Part shown: piece after piece, positions 1 to 9,774 of the stretch
Position numbering within the stretch: the first letter of the stretch is position 1
Layout: every line of letters starts with the position of its first letter
DNA from: Enhygromyxa salina
GTDB taxonomy: Bacteria; Myxococcota_A; Polyangia; Nannocystales; Nannocystaceae
Length of the DNA: 64,000 bases
Reading direction: 5' to 3'
NCBI RefSeq assembly: GCF_002994635.1
Contig: NZ_PVNL01000135.1
Coordinates: 248,001-312,000 of the forward strand
Position numbers and translations under genes: made by a program
Notes under the pieces: generated by a model
What the model was told of the DNA's origin: nothing
Database searches by the model: none
What the model saw: the letters and a program-made list of their open reading frames with translations, nothing else

Positions 1-1746
1 ATCCTCGATCAGGGCGACGTCTACGGGGTCGTGCGCTCGCTGCTGCGCGAGCATGGCTACCACGGCCCGGCCAGCAAGCGGCGGTTCGACCTGGGCGCGA
101 TCGTCCAGCGCATCAGCCTGTGGAAGAACGACTTCCTGAGCACCGAGCAGGTCAAGAACATCATCTCGTCCAACGACTACGACGACATCGCGTCGGAGCT
201 GTACGACAGCTACGAAGATCGCCTGCGCAGCCTCGCGTGCGTGGACTTCGACGACCTCGTGTGTCGCATCGCGTCGCACCTGCAAGAAGACGCGGACTGC
301 CAGCAGCGCTGGCGCGAGCGGTTCCGCTACCTGCTCGTCGACGAGTACCAGGACACCAACACCGCGCAGTTTCAGATGCTGCTCGAGCTGCTCGGGCCCG
401 AGCGCAACCTGTGTGTGGTCGGCGACGACGATCAGGCGATCTACGGCTGGCGCGGGGCCAAGGTCGCCAACATCTTGGGCTTCGACGTCTACTTCCGCGA
501 CGCCAAGGTGATCCGGCTCGAGGCCAACTATCGCTCGAAGCCGCCGATCACCACCTGCGCCAACGCGCTGATCGTCCACAACACCTCGCGGCACGACAAG
601 GAGCTGGTCCCGGCCCGTCGGGGCGGCGAAAAGGTCCAGATCGTGGTCACCCGCGACGGCCCCATGGAGTCGAGCTGGGTCGCCGACAAGATCTACGAGC
701 TCGTCCACAAAGAGCGGATCCCGGGCCGCGAGATCGCGGTGCTGTATCGCTCGACTCGGCAGGCCCGGATCGTCGAGCAGAACCTGCAAGAGCACGGCAT
801 CGCGTTTCGCGTGCTCGGGGGCCAGCCCTTTTACGACAAGAAGGAGGTCAAGGACGCGACGGCCTACCTCAAGTGTCTGGTCATGCCGTCCGACGAGATC
901 GCCGTGCGTCGGGCCCTCGACACCCCGTCAAAGGGAATCGGCCGCAAGACCGTCGAGCGGCTGGGGATGTGGGCCGAGTCTCACGACAAGCGCCTGATCG
1001 ACGCCGTGCATCACGTCGCGGAGATCGACGGCATCGGCGCTCGACCCCGCCACGCGATCGAGCGCTTCTCCCAGCAGATCCGCCACGCCCAGGGCCAGCT
1101 CCACCAGACCACCGCCGCCGAGGCGCTGCGCAATCTGTTGGTCGAGGTCCGGCTGCGCGACAACGTGCTCAAGGACACCGGCTCGGGCGAGGCCACCCAG
1201 AACCGCTGGAGCGGCGTGGAATTCTTGCTCAACAGCGTCGACAAGTTCGAGCGCCGGGCCTGGGACAAGCAGGCCAAGCCCAAGTGGAACGAGTATCTGG
1301 GCAACCTCAACCTCAAGAAGAAAGACGAGGACGAGGAGCCACCGGACCTCGTCACGCTCTCGACCTTTCACTCGGCCAAGGGTCTCGAGTGGGGAAACGT
1401 GTTCATTCTAGGGGTCGAGGAGGGCACCATGCCACACAAGCGCACGGAGGCCCCGCGCCTGTCCGACGCGATCTCGGGCGACATCGAAGAGGAGCGCCGA
1501 CTCCTGTATGTCGGCATCACGCGCGCGCGCGATCGACTGTGGCTTACGCGCGCGACGACTCGCGTCGATCGCGGGCGTGAGCTCGAAGTGCTGCCCAGCC
1601 GGTTTCTGAACGAGCTTCCCGACGAAGACAGCGGCGTGATCGAGCAGTACGACGTGCGCGATCAAGAGAAGCTGACGACCCAGACCATGGAGGAGCTCGC
1701 GGACGCCTTCATGAGTCAGCTCGCAGGCAGCGGAACGCGCCCCTGA
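1..1746 (+). CDS. UvrD/Rep-family ATP-dependent 3'-5' DNA helicase (5' end outside window)
   Basis: The reading frame is open from base 1, so the start codon and the Walker A motif lie upstream; about 581 residues are visible. Helicase superfamily 1 motifs occur in order: VDEYQDTN (Walker B, about residue 113), GDDDQAIYGWRGA (motif III, about 141), LEANYRS (motif IV), TFHSAKGLEW (motif V) and EERRLLYVGITRARDRLW (motif VI). It should translocate on single-stranded DNA and unwind duplex DNA in repair or replication restart. The short glycine-poor tail after motif VI and the YxGWRGA form resemble Rep/PcrA/UvrD rather than RecB. The frame ends at TGA 1744-1746. The family call is secure; the exact member (Rep, UvrD or PcrA) is not decided. 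Confidence 0.95.
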   Translation: MLDQGDVYGVVRSLLREHGYHGPASKRRFDLGAIVQRISLWKNDFLSTEQVKNIISSNDYDDIASELYDSYEDRLRSLACVDFDDLVCRIASHLQEDADCQQRWRERFRYLLVDEYQDTNTAQFQMLLELLGPERNLCVVGDDDQAIYGWRGAKVANILGFDVYFRDAKVIRLEANYRSKPPITTCANALIVHNTSRHDKELVPARRGGEKVQIVVTRDGPMESSWVADKIYELVHKERIPGREIAVLYRSTRQARIVEQNLQEHGIAFRVLGGQPFYDKKEVKDATAYLKCLVMPSDEIAVRRALDTPSKGIGRKTVERLGMWAESHDKRLIDAVHHVAEIDGIGARPRHAIERFSQQIRHAQGQLHQTTAAEALRNLLVEVRLRDNVLKDTGSGEATQNRWSGVEFLLNSVDKFERRAWDKQAKPKWNEYLGNLNLKKKDEDEEPPDLVTLSTFHSAKGLEWGNVFILGVEEGTMPHKRTEAPRLSDAISGDIEEERRLLYVGITRARDRLWLTRATTRVDRGRELEVLPSRFLNELPDEDSGVIEQYDVRDQEKLTTQTMEELADAFMSQLAGSGTRP

Positions 1747-1777
1747 GTCTGCCCACAAACTGGCCACAATCTGCAGA

Positions 1778-1799
1778 AGCGGCCCGCGGTCCGGCCGCT
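1778..1799 (+). terminator. Possible hairpin after the helicase gene
   Basis: A 7-bp perfect inverted repeat (AGCGGCC / GGCCGCT) with an 8-base loop lies 31 bases after the helicase stop. There is no T-run, and the next reading frame begins within 25 bases, so it could be a weak terminator or a leader structure. Confidence 0.25.
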
Positions 1800-1821
1800 G
1801 TTCGTGGTAGACAAAAACCAG

Positions 1822-2271
1822 ATGTCGACAGAGAGAGTGCCGCGGGTCGCCGAGGTCGGGCGGCTGTTCATCATCCACCACGCCGAGCCTCCAGACCTCG
1901 ACGAGGCCAAGGCGGAGATCGATCTCTACAAGGTCCTCGTCCAGCGAGTCGGCCGCGCGCCGATGTTGATGGTGCCCGACAAGATCCTGCCGCCCATGGG
2001 CCAGGAGGTGCGGACGTACTATCGGACCGCGACGACGAGTGACCCCGGAGTCGAGGCCATGGCCACGGTCGTCGGCGGGCTCGTGGGACTCGGGGCGTCA
2101 ATTATGTCGAGCATCATGACGCAGATCTTCCAGGGCCAAACGGGCATTCCGATGCGCACAATCCGCGAGCTGGAGGAAGCCGCGGACTGGCTGTGCAAAG
2201 TGGCAGATGTTCAAGCCAAGCCCGACGAGATTGTTGCGGCCGTGGCCAAGCTACGAGCGCTACCGACCTAA
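1822..2271 (+). CDS. Conserved-looking hypothetical protein, 149 aa
   Basis: I do not recognise the family. The N-terminal half (about residues 8-75) reads as an alternating beta/alpha fold: RLFIIHHAEPPD, then a charged helix, then APMLMVPDKILPP. It is followed by a glycine-rich hydrophobic stretch (about residues 75-105) and a C-terminal helical part. The general pattern resembles the small STAS/SpoIIAA-like proteins common in myxobacteria, but that is a guess. No signal peptide. I chose ATG 1822; an in-frame GTG at 1804 would add six residues, and neither has a convincing Shine-Dalgarno sequence. It lies between the helicase and a lipoprotein gene on the same strand, with no functional link visible. 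Confidence 0.65.
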   Translation: MSTERVPRVAEVGRLFIIHHAEPPDLDEAKAEIDLYKVLVQRVGRAPMLMVPDKILPPMGQEVRTYYRTATTSDPGVEAMATVVGGLVGLGASIMSSIMTQIFQGQTGIPMRTIRELEEAADWLCKVADVQAKPDEIVAAVAKLRALPT

Positions 2272-2330
2272 CGGCCAGGTCGTGTACCATCCTCAGCGAG
2301 CAACGGTCTGCTCGCTGGAGGACACGATCC

Positions 2331-3509
<1,179 letters not shown>

Positions 3510-3562
3510 GCTGAAGCCAGGTGCCCCTCTCCTCCCCTGTCCCGATCTCACGCGATTTCATC

Positions 3563-5095
3563 ATGAGCACCCCCCGCTTCTCCGCTACTCCCCGTCTTGG
3601 TCTGAGCGCCCCGCTCGCCGCTGCGCTCGCCGGCTTGCTCGGCGTTGGGCTGTGGTCGTCCAGCGCCGAGGCGTCCGGCATCGGCACCGCGCGGTTCGGC
3701 GGCGAGCACGGTCACCCGACCGGCACCAACGCGACCACGATCTATTACAACCCCGGCGCGATCGCCCTGTCCAAGGGCACTCACATCTTCGTCGACGGTC
3801 TGATCGCGCTTCGCAAGGTTCAGTACACCCGGCCCGACAGCGCCGTGAACCCGCAGCCCGGCGCCATGGGCCCCAACGTCAGCCTCGACTACGCCAACGG
3901 GGCCAACAACGGCACCGCCAACCTGTTCAACGTGGCTGGCGCGCCGTTCCTGGGCGCGACCTCGGACTTTGGCACCGACTTCATCTACGGCGGCGCCGCT
4001 GTGTACGTGCCGTTTGGTGGCGGCGCGGCGTGGGGCAAGAACGATCAGTTCAAGGACGACCCCGACTTTCCCGGCGCCTACGACGGCGTGCAGCGCTGGT
4101 ACGCGATCGACGGAAACCTGCGCTCCTTCTACATAACCGGCGCGCTCGCGTTCAAGATCAAGGCGGCGGCCAACCTCACCCTCGGCTTCAGCGGCAGCGC
4201 GATCTACAGCTCGATCGACACCGTGCGGGCCCGCAACGCCGACGGCACCGACAACCTGGTCTCGGGCACCGATCCCGATAATTTCCGGCTCAAGGAAGGC
4301 CGCAGCTGGCTCAAGGCTGGGGGCTGGCAAGGTGGCTTCGCCGCCGGCTTCACCGTCGAGCCGGTCAAGGACGTGTTTTGGATCGGCGGCTCCTACACCA
4401 GCCAGCCCAACGTCACGGGCGGGATGGCGCTCAAGGGCGAGCTGACCAACATCTTCACGACCGGCGAGTCCGCCGTGACCAACGTCGAGGTCACCCAGAC
4501 CTACCCCGACATCGTGCGGCTGGGGTTTCGCGTGCGACCGATCCCCAAGCTCGAGCTGCGGGTGTTCGCCGACTACACCCGCTGGTCCGTGTTCGACAAG
4601 CAGTGCGTGTTGATCGTCAAGGAGGACCCGTCCAACGCCGACACCCGCAAGTGCGACTTCCCCAACGCCGACACCGCCCTCGAGGATCCGTCGAACTTCG
4701 GCGCGGGCGACGAGAACGTCGTTGACGTGACCCAGCACCTGCCGCGGTTCTGGAAGGACGCCGGCGGCGTGCGAGTCGGCGTTGGCTACTGGTTCATCGA
4801 CGAGCTCGAGACCTACATCGGGCTTGGTTACGACAGCTCGGCGATCCCCGCTCAGACCGTCGATCCGGTGTTGTTCGACATGGACAAGATCGCCGTGACG
4901 CTCGGGGCCCTGTGGCAAGCGCACGAGCACGTGGCGGTGGGCGCGACGGTCGGGCAGATCATCTATCTGACCCTGGATACGAAGGGGCAGAACGTGTTCA
5001 ACGAGTTTCAGCCGCCCACCCGGCAGGCTAGCGCTGACGGCATCTACAAGCAGTGGCTGACGATCGGCAACCTCTACCTCGACATCTCGTTTTGA
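3563..5095 (+). CDS. FadL/OmpP1-like outer membrane protein
   Basis: A 510-residue protein with an N-terminal signal peptide (start ATG 3563; cleavage near AEAS-GIG). The mature N-terminus SGIGTARFGGEHG...TIYYNPGAIAL matches the FadL family hallmark, where a small glycine-rich plug segment is followed by an NP-[AG] motif. The rest is rich in alternating aromatic/hydrophobic strands with polar loops and ends with aromatic YLDISF, as expected for a beta-barrel C-terminus. FadL-type proteins take up long-chain fatty acids or other hydrophobic compounds across the outer membrane; the substrate here cannot be told. The gene lies 53 bases after the duplicated-domain lipoprotein and may be cotranscribed with it. 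An in-frame GTG at 3521 is less likely because it would put 14 polar residues before the signal peptide. Confidence 0.85.
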   Translation: MSTPRFSATPRLGLSAPLAAALAGLLGVGLWSSSAEASGIGTARFGGEHGHPTGTNATTIYYNPGAIALSKGTHIFVDGLIALRKVQYTRPDSAVNPQPGAMGPNVSLDYANGANNGTANLFNVAGAPFLGATSDFGTDFIYGGAAVYVPFGGGAAWGKNDQFKDDPDFPGAYDGVQRWYAIDGNLRSFYITGALAFKIKAAANLTLGFSGSAIYSSIDTVRARNADGTDNLVSGTDPDNFRLKEGRSWLKAGGWQGGFAAGFTVEPVKDVFWIGGSYTSQPNVTGGMALKGELTNIFTTGESAVTNVEVTQTYPDIVRLGFRVRPIPKLELRVFADYTRWSVFDKQCVLIVKEDPSNADTRKCDFPNADTALEDPSNFGAGDENVVDVTQHLPRFWKDAGGVRVGVGYWFIDELETYIGLGYDSSAIPAQTVDPVLFDMDKIAVTLGALWQAHEHVAVGATVGQIIYLTLDTKGQNVFNEFQPPTRQASADGIYKQWLTIGNLYLDISF

Positions 5096-5190
5096 TTCAG
5101 CCCCCCACATAGGGTTTCGCACTTCCTCCACTCGCTTCGCTCGCTGCGTGGTTAATTTGTGCGCGGGGGTATGATTGGCCCCCGAGGGGG

Positions 5191-5395
5191 CTCTGCTCGC
5201 TGTGAGCGGGCGGTTCTTCTTTGAGGGGTCTGTCTGCTCGCTGTGAACGGGCCGTTCTCCTCTGGCTCTGCTTGCTGTGGGCGGGCGGTTCTCCTCTGAG
5301 AGGGCTCTGCTCGTTGTGAGCGGGCCGTTCTCCGGTTCTCCTTTGAGGCTCTGCTGGTTGTGAGCGGGCGGTCCTGCTTTCAGGGCTGTGGGCGG
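5191..5395. repeat. Five-copy degenerate ~37-44-bp tandem repeat in a non-coding gap
   Basis: The 574-base gap 5096-5669 has no credible gene. It holds about five imperfect copies of a unit of the form CTCTGCTCGCTGTGAGCGGG-CGGTTCTCCTCTGAG, starting near 5191, 5232, 5266, 5305 and 5349. The copies differ by point changes and by an inserted 'CGGTTCTC'. The rest of the gap (5400-5669) is G-rich on the plus strand with nothing recognisable. There are no unique spacers, so it is not a CRISPR array. Confidence 0.8.
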
Positions 5396-5669
5396 GGGGT
5401 GTTGCAGTTCATCCACATGGGGTGTGGCTGGGCTGGGGTGGCTCTCGTGGCCAAAACGGCCAGTGCGTGGGGGGGCGGAGGCGTCTATGTTGGGCGTGCG
5501 TCGGGGACAGGAACCCTGCGGCGCGTGACTGCCCGATTTCAAATGGTGGTGGTCGGTGGAGCCCCGGATGAGGACGGGGGGTGGCCTGGGAAGGGTCCGC
5601 CTCCCGTCCGAGAGTCCGTGGTGGGTACACCGTGCAGGGGGGCTGGGGGGCGTGATAGAACTTCCCGCC

Positions 5670-6581
5670 ATGACCCGCGCTGCTAGGCACCTGTCCGTCC
5701 TCGCCCTGATCACACTGGTGCTGCCAGGCTGCAAGAAAGATCCTGAGCCGGAGCCCGAGAAAGAAGTGAAGACGGCGCCCGAGCCGGTGGTGCTGCCTGA
5801 TCCCGGGCCGGTCGAGCCTCGCTTCGATCTGACGGGGCCCAAGCCGCCCGAGACGAGCACGGTGGTGTTCTCGGTCGATGGCGCCCTGACGCCTCTGGCC
5901 TGCTTCAACAAGGACAAGGGGGCGCTGGCCAGCGGAGCGGACTGTGTCGGGCTGGTCGCCGAGGGCTCCGAGGTCTACATGGAGTCGAGCTTCGGCAAGA
6001 AGGCGCTCGAGAAGACTGGCGCGGGTACGACGACGTCGATGTGTGCGGACGAAGGGGCGATCCCGGTGGCCAATCTGTCGAGCGGCGCGGACTACGACTG
6101 GGCGGTCTGGCCGAAGTCGCTGGCGCCCGAGTTCACGCAGATCAGCCCCGACACGTGGTCCGACCGCGGCGCCCGCCTCGAGGAAGCCGAGAGCACGGCC
6201 GTGCAAGCGGCGATCGCCCAGGTCAAGAAGTCTGCCGGGGAGTTTCAGCCCAAGCAAAAGGCCAGCATCGATATCGATGGTGACGGCAAAGACGAGTGGT
6301 TCGCGTCGGCGGTGTTGATCAACCCCAATGACCCGGACACCTACCTGTTCTCGGGCTTGTTCATGGCGCCGGGGGGCGACCTCACCAAGCTGCAGCTGAT
6401 CGACCAAGCCAAGAAGGGGGCGGACGTGATCAAGCTGTTTGGGGCCGTGGATCTCGACGGTGACGGCAAGCGCGAGCTGTGGACTGGGATCAGCTTCGAT
6501 GGCGGGGCCGGCGAGCGCATCGTGCAGCTGCAGGACAGCCCCAAGACGCTGGGCAAGTGGACCTGCGGCGCCGGTGGCTGA
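5670..6581 (+). CDS. Lipoprotein with Glu-Pro linker and two FG-GAP-like calcium-loop motifs
   Basis: A 303-residue protein starting at ATG 5670. The signal peptide ends in lipobox LVLPGC, followed by an EPEPEPEKE-type linker that probably spans the space next to the membrane. Two Asp-rich loops, DIDGDGKDEWFAS (about residue 204) and DLDGDGKRELWTG (about 259), look like the calcium-binding loops of FG-GAP/integrin-type repeats. The middle part carries several cysteines (in LACFNKDKG, GADCVG and SMCADEG), and the C-terminus ends KWTCGAGG. I do not recognise the family and assign no enzyme activity. A strong hairpin at 6611-6640 follows the gene, consistent with a monocistronic unit. Confidence 0.8.
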   Translation: MTRAARHLSVLALITLVLPGCKKDPEPEPEKEVKTAPEPVVLPDPGPVEPRFDLTGPKPPETSTVVFSVDGALTPLACFNKDKGALASGADCVGLVAEGSEVYMESSFGKKALEKTGAGTTTSMCADEGAIPVANLSSGADYDWAVWPKSLAPEFTQISPDTWSDRGARLEEAESTAVQAAIAQVKKSAGEFQPKQKASIDIDGDGKDEWFASAVLINPNDPDTYLFSGLFMAPGGDLTKLQLIDQAKKGADVIKLFGAVDLDGDGKRELWTGISFDGGAGERIVQLQDSPKTLGKWTCGAGG

Positions 6582-6610
6582 GCAGGCTGCGTGAAGACCG
6601 CTGGCTGAAC

Positions 6611-6640
6611 AAGCCCTCGAGCGCGCTCGCTCGAGGGCTT
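6611..6640 (+). terminator. Intrinsic-terminator-like hairpin
   Basis: A perfect 13-bp inverted repeat (AAGCCCTCGAGCG / CGCTCGAGGGCTT) with a 4-base loop sits 30 bases after the lipoprotein stop and is followed only by TTTGTCG, so the U-tract is weak. The next 260 bases (6641-6900) are less GC-rich and show no convincing gene; they probably hold the promoter of the next gene. Confidence 0.7.
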
Positions 6641-6900
6641 TGTCGTGCAAGAACATGCACGGGTCGACGATCACGGTGCATAGATTACGGGATGCCGGTC
6701 ACTCGGTCGATCACGTCAAGCGCGCCATGCGCATATCGTGGTATGATGATGCTGCTGCTTCAGAACAACGAATGAATGACATTCAGATCCCGGAGCCGAG
6801 CCCGCTGGAATCTTCTAGAACGTCGTTCACACTGCGCGTGAACTGATTTCACGTGATCCCATTGCGTCGAAGCGTGCACATGTGCTAAGTGTTGCACACC

Positions 6901-7758
6901 ATGATCGACACCGAGCTTGCACGCTTCAGTGAGCGACCGCTAACCCTGCTTCGCAGGACCCTGGGCACCCGCCAGGAGATCCGCGGCAAGGTCGAGCGGG
7001 CGAGCCACACCCTGGCCAACTACGCCAACCCCAAGCGGGTCGAGGCGCGCTTCGAGCGGCTTCGGGCGTTGGGCTACATCGGGGGTGGACCCAACCGCAC
7101 CCAGTTCATCTTTGGCTCGATGGACATGTTTCGCTTCTTCATTGTCCCTTGCGCGGCCGACTACTACCGCAGCAAGAACATCACCTTCGCGTTTCATGCG
7201 CTGCTTCGGTTCCTCGACGACCCGGCGAGCATGATGGACCCGACCGGGTTCATGAGCCACCGCGACGCGATCATCGGTCACCTGATGCAGGTGACCCACG
7301 CGGATCCCATCTACGATCTCCAGTTGCTCGCCGCGATCGATGACGGGCTCGTCGAGCTCGAGTCGCAGCTGGTCCAGATCCTCGACGGGACCCATCCGCG
7401 GGCGGCGTCGATCGGCGCAATCATCGAGGATCCCGAGTACCACGAGCGGCTGCTGGCCCACGTCCGCGAGTTCATGCTCGACCCGACCCGCTGCAAGCCG
7501 ATGCAGCGCGACAACGTCGTCAGCAACCCCTTCTTCGCCGAGATCGCCCGCACGTTCGGCGACCTACCCTCGGCGATCGGGTACTTTGCGAGCCTGCCGG
7601 ATCGACCGTTGCCCGCGCTTCGGCGCCTGCTTCGGACTCGGGAATTTCCGCGGCAGAGCTCGCGGTCGAGGTCGCAGACTGTCGAGCCCGCCGCCAACGA
7701 CTTCGATCACACCGACGACGACGCGCCGCACCAGGTCGAGGGTGGGCAGGCCGCCTGA
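6901..7758 (+). CDS. Hypothetical protein, 285 aa, helical
   Basis: No signal peptide or membrane segment, so probably cytoplasmic. The sequence is mostly amphipathic helices with well-kept aromatic motifs (GPNRTQFIFGSMDMFRFF, CAADYYRSKNITFAFHALLRFLDDP, MQVTHADPIYDLQLL), which suggests a structured, conserved protein. The last 50 residues are basic, then acidic, and probably disordered. I do not recognise the family. ATG 6901 was preferred over the GTG at 6889. Codon use is like that of its neighbours. It stands alone: a terminator-like hairpin and a long gap precede it, and a convergent regulator gene follows 176 bases later. Confidence 0.7.
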   Translation: MIDTELARFSERPLTLLRRTLGTRQEIRGKVERASHTLANYANPKRVEARFERLRALGYIGGGPNRTQFIFGSMDMFRFFIVPCAADYYRSKNITFAFHALLRFLDDPASMMDPTGFMSHRDAIIGHLMQVTHADPIYDLQLLAAIDDGLVELESQLVQILDGTHPRAASIGAIIEDPEYHERLLAHVREFMLDPTRCKPMQRDNVVSNPFFAEIARTFGDLPSAIGYFASLPDRPLPALRRLLRTREFPRQSSRSRSQTVEPAANDFDHTDDDAPHQVEGGQAA

Positions 7759-7934
7759 GCGAGTCGGTCACGTCCGGGGGCCGGTCACGGTGTGCTGATT
7801 CGCGGGGGCTCCAGTGCCATCAGTTAGCCCTTCGCAATCAAGCGGGTCTCACGCCAAATCGATCGCAGCCCGGCAAATGTGCATGGTGATTGCAGGCAAA
7901 TGTTGCATCCAACCTGGCTAGCGCCTCACACAGC

Positions 7935-8735
7935 TCAAGACTCGTCACTGTCCTGGGTATCGGACTCACTCTCCTCGGCCTCGGCCGCGATGCCGTCCAG
8001 CTCTTCGAACAGCGCGCGCAGAACCCGAGTGGCCAACACCAGCTCCCGCGTGCCGCGGGCAGCGAGCAGATCGATGAGCTCGCGCGTCTCGTTGCGCGAG
8101 CCGAGCTCGTAGCTCTCGAACAGGGTGCTGAGCATCAGATCGAGGCCACCACACAGCTTGCGGAGCGTGTCGAGACTGGGGGAGAAGCTGCCATGCTCCA
8201 GACGCCGGACCGTATCTGGCGAGAGCCCGCTGCGCTCCGCGAGGACCTCCTGGGTCATCCCTCGCGCACGGCGCAGGCTGCGTACATGGCGACCAAAGTT
8301 TCGACCGGTATCCAAGTTGCGCCCAGTTTCGTGGACAGCGAAGCGAACGGACAGGGAACAACCGCCGGGCGCGTACGCGGTGTCATGCCGTGTGGGGGCA
8401 ACGACCGATCCATCGACCCTACCATGAGCGGTGATCGGCTTTCCCACATAAAGATTGCCGACAGTGGCCCGGATCCGGGCCACCCGCCGACGCGGTGGAA
8501 TGGCGCTGGCCCAGTCGCTCGCACGGGCGACGGCGGGATGCGGCGCAGCGGCGGTGGGGGGCCCGCCTGCACGGGTCGCGCCCGCGAGAGGGTCGTTGGT
8601 GCAGGCGAGCACCTGGGGGCCCAGCTCGAGCGCGAGCTCGACCGTGAAGCCGGTGAGCTGACGCTGAGACTCACCCGTCACAGCGGGGTTGGGGACGGGG
8701 GCGCAGAGGATGGGGAAGCAGCGAGGATCCGACAT
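7935..8735 (-). CDS. XRE-family helix-turn-helix regulator with an unassigned N-terminal region
   Basis: Residues about 146-200 form a classical Cro/CI-type domain: NFGRHVRSLRRARGMTQEVL, AERSGLSPDTVRRLEHG and SPSLDTLRKLCGGL. This is a DNA-binding helix-turn-helix with the usual MTQ...LAERSG...I/VxxxE pattern. The C-terminal 65 residues are helical and end in an acidic Glu/Ser/Asp tail. The first 140 residues are not recognised. They have GC-rich third codon positions and so look partly coding, but an internal TTG at 8315 (just before the HTH domain) is a possible alternative start giving a 126-residue regulator. The gene ends convergently with 6901-7758 and faces the 2OG oxygenase as its downstream neighbour in the same orientation. 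The target is unknown. Confidence 0.7.
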   Translation of the reverse strand: MSDPRCFPILCAPVPNPAVTGESQRQLTGFTVELALELGPQVLACTNDPLAGATRAGGPPTAAAPHPAVARASDWASAIPPRRRVARIRATVGNLYVGKPITAHGRVDGSVVAPTRHDTAYAPGGCSLSVRFAVHETGRNLDTGRNFGRHVRSLRRARGMTQEVLAERSGLSPDTVRRLEHGSFSPSLDTLRKLCGGLDLMLSTLFESYELGSRNETRELIDLLAARGTRELVLATRVLRALFEELDGIAAEAEESESDTQDSDES

Positions 8736-8757
8736 TGACGGGCTTGTCGGCCCGCGC

Positions 8758-8779
8758 AGGCGTCGTTTGCACGACGCCT
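8758..8779 (-). terminator. Hairpin touching the oxygenase stop codon
   Basis: A perfect 9-bp inverted repeat AGGCGTCGT / ACGACGCCT with a 4-base loop begins at the last base of the oxygenase stop codon on the minus strand. It has no T-run but is well placed to end or insulate transcription before the XRE gene. Confidence 0.5.
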
Positions 8780-9744
8780 CAAACTAAATTGATCTCGCGC
8801 AAACGTTGCTGCAAGAACTCGTCGGCGGTGATCGGCTCCGGGTAGCGATCGGGGTTGGCCTCCGAGACGCACTCCGGGAGCGTCTCGATCGAGAACTCCG
8901 AGTTGGGGTGCAGGAAGAACGGGATCGAGTAGCGCGGCTGGCTGCGCCACGGCTCGGGCGGGTTGACCACCCGGTGGATCGTGGACGGCAGCACGTTGTT
9001 GGTCAGCCGCTCGAGCATGTCCCCCACGTTACAGACGACCACGCCCTCGATCGTCGAGACCGGGATCCACTCGCCCTTGCGCGAGAGCACCTGCAGGCCA
9101 GGCTCGCCCGAGCCGACCAGCAGCGTGATCAGGTTGATGTCGCCGTGCGCGGCGGCCCGGACGGCGCCGTCGGCACCGAGGGCGCCCGCGAGCGGCGGAT
9201 AGTGGATCGGGCGCAAGATGCTGTTGCCGTGGTCGACCTTGTCGGCGAACCACTGCTCACCGAGCTCGAGGTGCATGGCGATCGCCCGAAGCATCCGGTT
9301 GCCGAGCTGATCCAGGGCCGCGTAGAGGGCCTCGAGGGTCTCGCGAAAGTCGGGCAGATCGGCGGGCCACAGGTTGTCGGGCAGGGTCCCGGCCCACTCG
9401 CTGTCGGCGGTGAACGTGCGGCCGACGTGCCAGAACTCCTTGAGATCCGCGACCGTGTGGTCCTTGGCGGTCTCGACCCCAAACGCCGTGTAGCCACGCG
9501 CGCCGCCGCCTCCCGGGATGTGCAGCTTCATCTTGGCTTCCGTCGACAGCGCAAAGAACTGCTTGAGCACCCCGTAGGCGCGGGCGACGAGGGCATCGTC
9601 GAGGCCGTGCTCACGAATGCCGACGAAGCCGTAGCCCCGCAGCGCTTCGCCGAGATCAGCGACGAACGCCTCACGGTCCGCGTCGCTGCCTTGATCAAAG
9701 CGACGGATGTCGAGTTCCGGGACTTGGGGTTCGGTGCCGCTCAC
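8779..9744 (-). CDS. 2-oxoglutarate/Fe(II)-dependent oxygenase, isopenicillin N synthase-like
   Basis: A 321-residue cytoplasmic enzyme. The N-terminal DIOX_N-like part contains LGEALRGYGFVGIREHG. The catalytic core has the iron-binding HxD...H set, H200-x-D202 (in AAHGDINLITLL) and H257 (in STIHRVVNP), and the 2-oxoglutarate-binding R271-x-S273 (in RYSIPFF). NVGDMLERLTN precedes the distal histidine, as in isopenicillin N synthase, flavonoid dioxygenases and ethylene-forming enzymes. Length and motif spacing are typical of a complete, active family member. It would couple decarboxylation of 2-oxoglutarate to oxidation of a second, unknown substrate. The gene starts 30 bases after the stop of the next minus-strand gene (9775-11481) and may share its transcript. 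Confidence 0.93.
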   Translation of the reverse strand: MSGTEPQVPELDIRRFDQGSDADREAFVADLGEALRGYGFVGIREHGLDDALVARAYGVLKQFFALSTEAKMKLHIPGGGGARGYTAFGVETAKDHTVADLKEFWHVGRTFTADSEWAGTLPDNLWPADLPDFRETLEALYAALDQLGNRMLRAIAMHLELGEQWFADKVDHGNSILRPIHYPPLAGALGADGAVRAAAHGDINLITLLVGSGEPGLQVLSRKGEWIPVSTIEGVVVCNVGDMLERLTNNVLPSTIHRVVNPPEPWRSQPRYSIPFFLHPNSEFSIETLPECVSEANPDRYPEPITADEFLQQRLREINLV

Positions 9745-9774
9745 AGCTCCGAGTTACCACGATGGGTCGGCCAG

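Noticed and set aside
5191..5395. CRISPR array
   Set aside because: Repeat copies are degenerate, of unequal length and have no unique spacers; no cas genes occur.
3548..5917. Minus-strand open frame of about 790 codons
   Set aside because: Antisense to the FadL-like gene and the non-coding repeat; no motif.
6640..6846. Small plus-strand ORF of 68 codons after the terminator-like hairpin
   Set aside because: It starts at the hairpin foot, has no ribosome binding site or family and unstructured composition.
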